Shown here piece by piece: positions 59,736 to 64,000 of a stretch of 64,000 bases of DNA. Every line of letters begins with the position of its first letter. The first letter of the stretch is position 1. Source of the stretch: Pegea sp. RAD2-039 (taxonomy: Eukaryota; Chordata; Thaliacea; Salpida; Salpidae); the NCBI GenBank assembly GCA_034620365.1, contig JAQGEQ010000287.1, forward strand, positions 310,001-374,000, written 5' to 3'. The position numbers were made by a program, and so were the translations under genes. Under the pieces are notes generated by a model. It was given only the letters and a program-made list of their open reading frames with translations. It ran no database searches and was not told the origin of the DNA.

Positions 59736-60229
59736 AAGTTTACCGTTTCTTCTTTGTTTTCTATCAAAAGTAATTTTTTGAAGTGTTGAAATCAAACCAG
59801 CACTTATTTTCTTTTACAAACGTTTTTAACACTGTTATTAACATTTTTGATCTTCGGCTAAAAATACTAAAAACTTCTAAAGAATGAGAAATCTGTTGAT
59901 AATTCCACAGGCACTAAAAGAGTAAAACCTCTATTATCACAAAAAATGTTATTTCTCAAATTATTATATTAATTTTCAATGACTTCCAACAATAAAAATA
60001 AAAACTTGCAAAATTTGTAAATTATTTAAAGACTTTTAGAGTTATTGGTAAATTTATCTAAAGATATAAGCCACACTCTGGTTTTTATCTGCAACCATGT
60101 AGTAAATGAATAAATAAATACAATTCCTTAATGTAACTTGATACTCCTGCATACTCATAACATTTAAATCAAATATTTAGGTATAATAATTTTTCTTTTA
60201 TAAATTTTCATTTTACTGAATTGTTTTTC

Positions 60230-60341
60230 TTTAATTTACTGTCGAAATAAAGCGACAAAAGTATTATAATATCTTCCTGTGTCCCTGCCCTGACATTTGT
60301 AAATATATAGTCCTTGGCAAAACCTACTAAACTAGTTTTAG
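60230..60341 (-). pseudogene. Conserved antisense coding-like segment, copy in unit B'
   Basis: The minus strand reads KTSLVGFAKDYIFTNVRAG, then TQEDIIILLSLYFDSKL, open. See 43161. Confidence 0.35.
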
Positions 60342-60419
60342 TTTTCAATTTTCTCATAACTTGCTTTCAAGTTTTCATAACTTGTATTATTTTGTACATA
60401 ATTGTTAAGTAAGTTCATA

Positions 60420-60607
60420 TATAAAGTTGTATTCAACCTATACAAAAAGTTAAATTTTTTTATGCACAATATGACAGAGCAAACTTATTCTTACTTGAGT
60501 TATTTCTTAAACAACTGCTATCCAAGCTTATGTTTTGTTTGATAATATACCTTTCTTGAATATGAAATTAATTTTAAGATGAGTGCTTTATTTGTAGAAC
60601 AGAGCAC
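60420..60607 (+). repeat. Partial third A unit (A'')
   Basis: About 190 bases matching the start of A (39868 onward) and A' (51652 onward), including TTATGCACAATATGACAGAG and TTAAGATGAGTGCTTTATT. Homology breaks off where LINE-derived sequence begins. Confidence 0.7.
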
Positions 60608-60780
60608 TTTATTACAGGATTGGCAATTGCCATTGCAAGCTGGTTTTGAAGAAGTTGGTTTATCTGGATTTTTACTTATATTTGAGCGTAATGTCTTGCC
60701 ACTTTTATTTGTATCCACCATAGTTGTTACTTTCATGAAAGATTTTTTAAGTCACCAACCTCAATGTATAATGTATATAT
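60608..60780 (-). mobile_element. Fragment of the LINE 5' end (ORF1 start)
   Basis: The minus strand carries the ORF1 leader (NKSGKTLRSN, NPDKPTSSK) and the first Cys of the PHD finger (CQSCNK), matching 51473-51600 of the larger element. Everything downstream in the LINE is missing, so this is a 5' fragment, which is not the usual product of 5' truncation. Confidence 0.65.
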
Positions 60781-61370
60781 AATATAAATACACAATAAAC
60801 AAATCAATTGGTAAAAATAACTTTATCGAAACTAATAAGAACTTGTTTTAATAGAATATAAGCTATGACTTGAAACTTTTTCAAATAGAATTTTGCTGGT
60901 TAAAAATCTTAACTTACGAAGGCGCTGAAGCATAGACTTTGTAACTAATCTAATTGTATGAGTCCTGGCTGCCGGCATATTCACAAAAATAAGTTTTCTG
61001 AACAATCAACCCAGACTAATCAAGTAAAATATTTAGTAAATTAAAAAATTCAAACAAAAGTTGTTATCTAAAAATTACAAAGAAAGATTGATAAAGTTTT
61101 AAAAACCTAAAATAGAACCTTATCAAAGCTTTATAGAAAATTTGTTTTAAATTTTGTATCACTATATAAAATACACTTTAGATATATTATTAATTAGTTT
61201 CTAAATTCTAAAACTTAACTGGTACTTTCAAAAACTGTTCATATTACAGCATATAGAAGATTTTAAAAAGCTTCTATAAAATATAAATTTAGAAATTTTA
61301 GATTCTTTTGTATAAAGTAAATTGTAGTTAAGGTTGAATTTTTCTTTTTAAATAATTTAAGTAAATCAAA
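60781..61370. other. Spacer before the inverted kinase copy
   Basis: Not homologous to units A or B by eye; no coding or repeat signal seen. Confidence 0.4.
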
Positions 61371-61836
61371 GAAAAATAATTCAATGAAATGAAAAAATAT
61401 GTAGGAAAAATTATCATACTTAAATGTTTGGTTAAAATAGTATGAATATGCAGGAGTCTCAAGTTACTATGAAGAATTGTAACAATAAAAAACCAAGTTG
61501 TGACTTATGTCTTTAGATGAATCTACCAATAACTCTAAAAGTCGTTTAATAATTTATAAATTTTGCTTTTTTATTTTTTTTTGGAAGTCATTGAAAATTA
61601 ATATAATAATTGGACAAGTAACATTTCACTCAATGGTAACATAGGTTTTTTTCTTTCAGTGTCTGTAGAATTATTAACCGATTTTCATCGTTTAGAAGTC
61701 CTCAGTATTTTGAGCCGCCAATCAAAAGTGGTAAAAACTTTTGCAAAAGATAATAATTGTGATGCTTATTTTATTTCAACACTTCAAAAAATTACTTTTA
61801 ACAGAGAATAAAGAATGAAGGGTAAACTTTGAACTA

Positions 61837-63087
61837 CTAAGAAAACAGCACATCGAGAAAAGATCTAAGTATCACTAAAAACTTAGTTTGACACCCTTGC
61901 AGCAGAAGGAATTTGATTGTTGAAAAATTCTCATTCTTAATCTGGGTTGCAATATCAGCCATAAAACATATTCCTTTTTCTTTATCATATATGCATTTAA
62001 CTTTTGGTCCGTGTAATTTTTCTTCTATTATTTGATTTTTGAATTTATTACTAATAAGTGTAATTAGCATTGAATTCTTTATTTCAACATCGACAATAAG
62101 AGATGACTTTGCTGAAGTTGTCTTGCAAAAATAATCAAACTCTTCTAAGCTTGTAATAGCATCTCTACGAGTGTGACCAATTTCAGAGTTTTGTCTACTT
62201 GAGTGACTAATCTGAAAGTTACCATCAAACCATTTATGACTAGCAACCTCATTGATATCAAGTCTAACATGTTCTTTGTAAGCTAACATCTTTTCGATCA
62301 AATTAGCGAAGTGTCTTGTAACAGTTGAGGGACAGGTTATTTGAACTTCACCTTGTTCATGTGAAAGCCATTTATTAGCTAGGCATTCTTCTGGAGGTTT
62401 TGATGTTGCCATCTCAAAAAAAGTGATTCCCAGCGCCCAAATATCAGACTTTAAGGGGTCGGAGTTTTTTTGGACAATTTGAGGCGAAACGTAACCTATC
62501 GTTCCCATTTGCTCAGTACTACGACCTGTACATTTTCCAGCTAAACCAAAATCACACAACTTAATAATAAAATCTTTATCTAAAAGGAAGTTGTGGGGTT
62601 TGATATCACGGTGAGCGATATTCTGATCATGTAAATACTTTATAGCACTAACCATCTCTCTTGTAAATGATTTTAACAAATTCATTTTTATGGGGAAATT
62701 TTGAGCAATGTATTCAAATAAATCTCCATGTTCATAAAGACTCATAAGTATGTAAGCAGAATTGTAACTCGTATAAGTATCATGAACCGTTGCTATATTT
62801 TCATGTTTTAAACTTTTTGCAAACTTTAATTCTGGTTTGGTCGCTCTTTGAAATCTTGTGTTATGTTTGACTTTTCTCATTTTTTTCACAGCATATAATT
62901 TGTTGGCTGATCGATCAAAAGCGGAAGTAATGAGCCCAAAGGTTCCGGTACCAATTTGTTTCCCCATTTTTAATTTCCTAGCGTTAACTTTTTCTGGTGG
63001 TGTATCTCCAAAACGGGAAAGATCTTCACTGAAAAAACTATTTTCAGAATAAGACGCTTCTTCTTCATCCGTTGTCAAATCACTCAT
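61837..63087 (-). CDS. CHK1-like Ser/Thr kinase with KA1-like C-terminus, array member 8
   Basis: 416 residues from the ATG at 63087 (upstream in-frame TTG ignored). The leader is almost that of member 4 (EASYSENSFFSEDLSRFG). The catalytic set is complete: GTGTFG, Lys68, Glu86, AHRDIKPHN with Asp161, DFG, YVSPQ and DIWALG. The CHK1-like segment is PPEECLANKW. The KA1-like tail is the most divergent among the five close paralogues in its first half (VEIKNSMLITLISNKFKNQI), yet ends in the shared STIKFLLLQGCQTKFLV. It is the only close paralogue on the minus strand and is predicted active. Confidence 0.82.
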   Translation of the reverse strand: MSDLTTDEEEASYSENSFFSEDLSRFGDTPPEKVNARKLKMGKQIGTGTFGLITSAFDRSANKLYAVKKMRKVKHNTRFQRATKPELKFAKSLKHENIATVHDTYTSYNSAYILMSLYEHGDLFEYIAQNFPIKMNLLKSFTREMVSAIKYLHDQNIAHRDIKPHNFLLDKDFIIKLCDFGLAGKCTGRSTEQMGTIGYVSPQIVQKNSDPLKSDIWALGITFFEMATSKPPEECLANKWLSHEQGEVQITCPSTVTRHFANLIEKMLAYKEHVRLDINEVASHKWFDGNFQISHSSRQNSEIGHTRRDAITSLEEFDYFCKTTSAKSSLIVDVEIKNSMLITLISNKFKNQIIEEKLHGPKVKCIYDKEKGICFMADIATQIKNENFSTIKFLLLQGCQTKFLVILRSFLDVLFS

Positions 63088-63320
63088 ATTAAGTAGTAGA
63101 AGTTTCTTGCAGTTAATAGACAAGTTTATTCAATTGAAAAATATTACAATACTAAGTTATTGGAGTTTTTCAGATAGGATGGTATCAAACCTTAACTTAT
63201 CTGTTTAAAATTTGTAAATAGTTTAGGTTAAACTGCACCAGCTTACATTGCTGAATCTATCAAACCTTCCTTTGTACCTCCTTCTTTTTAGCTATTTTTT
63301 GCGTAATTTATCTTTTATTA
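63088..63320 (-). promoter_or_regulatory. Conserved upstream block of kinase 8 with paired GATA sites
   Basis: Same block in inverted orientation. On the minus strand one arm is CAGATAAG (63203-63196); the other arm is changed by one base (plus strand CAGATAGG at 63171-63178), which still fits WGATAR as AGATAG. Confidence 0.5.
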
Positions 63321-63910
63321 TTATAATAAAGCAAGAGTTATATTGATATTTATAATAAAAATTATAAAATAATGCTATACATCTAGCGATAGAATATAGG
63401 TTTACCTGTACAATATCTGCCTATTTGTTTTATTAACAGCTAAACCAAAAAAATACATAAAACAGAAATTCTGACAATTTAACTCATCCAACCTCAACAG
63501 CTGTTCCTTTAAACTTGTCTAAGCTCATACGAATTAAAATTTGATTTTTTAAATATTAATTATAAAATTCATTAATGCTTGTAAGTTTTACTTTGGCTTT
63601 TATCAGGATTACAGTACGTAGACCTTTCAAAACGTATTCCAAAATAGTTCTATAAGACTTAATACATTCTTCTGATTCGTTAACTAACTTAATTCTTATA
63701 CATCATAAAGCAAACAACAGAATTAAACTTTGATAATCAACAGATTATTTAAATAAATGTTTAGTACATTTCAAGTTTAAAACATAATTTAGTAGTATAA
63801 TTGTTACTTTAGCTGATTAAACTTAGTAGAAGTTTGTAAAATTTAAATCCTAGGTTTATAATAAACCATAAGGATTTTCCTGAATTTCTGTTCAAACTAA
63901 AACAAAATCA

Positions 63911-64000
63911 TGTCCTGCTTGGTGGCGAAGCGGTTACTACACCTACCTTCTAACTAGGAAGTACCTGGTTCGACCCCAGATGGAGACATATTTATAAACT
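63911..64000 (+). mobile_element. tRNA-derived SINE, 5' part (cut by window end)
   Basis: Same family as 43849: TGTCCTGCTTGGTGGCGAAG then CGGTTACTACACC, and box B GGTTCGACCCC. It is inserted in the flank of unit 8 after AAACTAAAACAAAATCA; the A and A' paralogues lack it there. Confidence 0.8.

Larger units (their letters stand above)
56237..60419 (+). repeat. Duplication unit B' (carries array kinase 7)
   Basis: Paralogue of 44086-48266. Its right end runs straight into an A-type start (60420-60607), showing that the ancestral repeat order was A-B-A-B-A. The frame at 57703-57906 and its twin at 45535-45768 are simply conserved non-coding repeat DNA (TTG starts, no domain). Confidence 0.8.
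61371..63910 (-). repeat. Inverted mosaic duplication unit (carries array kinase 8)
   Basis: The minus strand corresponds to an array unit. The upstream part (63088-63900) matches the A-type flank (GGTTTAGCTGTTAATAAAAC, then CAGATATTGTACAGGTAA). The 3' flank (61371-61660) matches the B-type flank (for example TTCATACTATTTTAACCAAAC and the AGAGTTATTGGTAGATT stretch). The unit is therefore an A/B hybrid. Homology ends at 61371, just before where the antisense coding-like segment would lie. Confidence 0.7.

Overview
The window is a metazoan nuclear segment. It is strongly AT-rich by eye, its genes carry spliceosomal GT-AG introns, and it holds tRNA-derived SINEs and a decayed CR1-like LINE with a PHD-type ORF1. 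The gene set (membrane-type matrix metalloproteinase, AKAP17A, Akirin, NT5DC2/3, DNase I) and base composition suit an AT-rich invertebrate. A cnidarian such as Hydra is possible, but the sequence alone does not settle the taxon.

Left part (1-26101), ordinary single-copy genes: the 3' exons of an MT-MMP (1-2342, +, N-terminus outside the window); about 6.7 kb without genes apart from a SINE-like element and an AT palindrome; a complete ten-exon AKAP17A homologue (9061-11456, -); an intronless Akirin (13164-13871, -); a three-exon mitochondrial NT5DC2/3-type HAD protein (18630-20491, +); a seven-exon secreted DNase I (22268-23735, +); and an intronless CHK1-like pseudokinase (25268-26101, -).

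Right part (30816-63087), an array of eight intronless Ser/Thr kinase genes: three more divergent members (30816 +, 34735 +, 37676 -) and five close paralogues (41653 +, 46349 +, 53480 +, 58479 +, 61837 -). The kinase domain is CAMK-like with CHK1-like details. It is followed almost directly by about 110 residues that resemble the KA1 domain of CHK1. The five close paralogues sit in a tandem A-B-A'-B'-A''(partial) duplication plus one inverted mosaic copy, each with a conserved upstream block carrying two inverted GATA-type sites. The array mixes apparently active kinases with members at several stages of catalytic decay: HRD to HRN, HRD to HQD, an eroded activation segment, and a lost C-terminal domain whose remnant is still visible.

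A CR1-like LINE (48267-51650, -) and a SINE (about 43849-44046) landed inside the array after duplication; paralogous copies preserve the empty sites. The SINE shares its 3' tail with the LINE, which suggests that this LINE family mobilises it. ATG starts were preferred throughout; several longer frames begin upstream at TTG or GTG and were trimmed.
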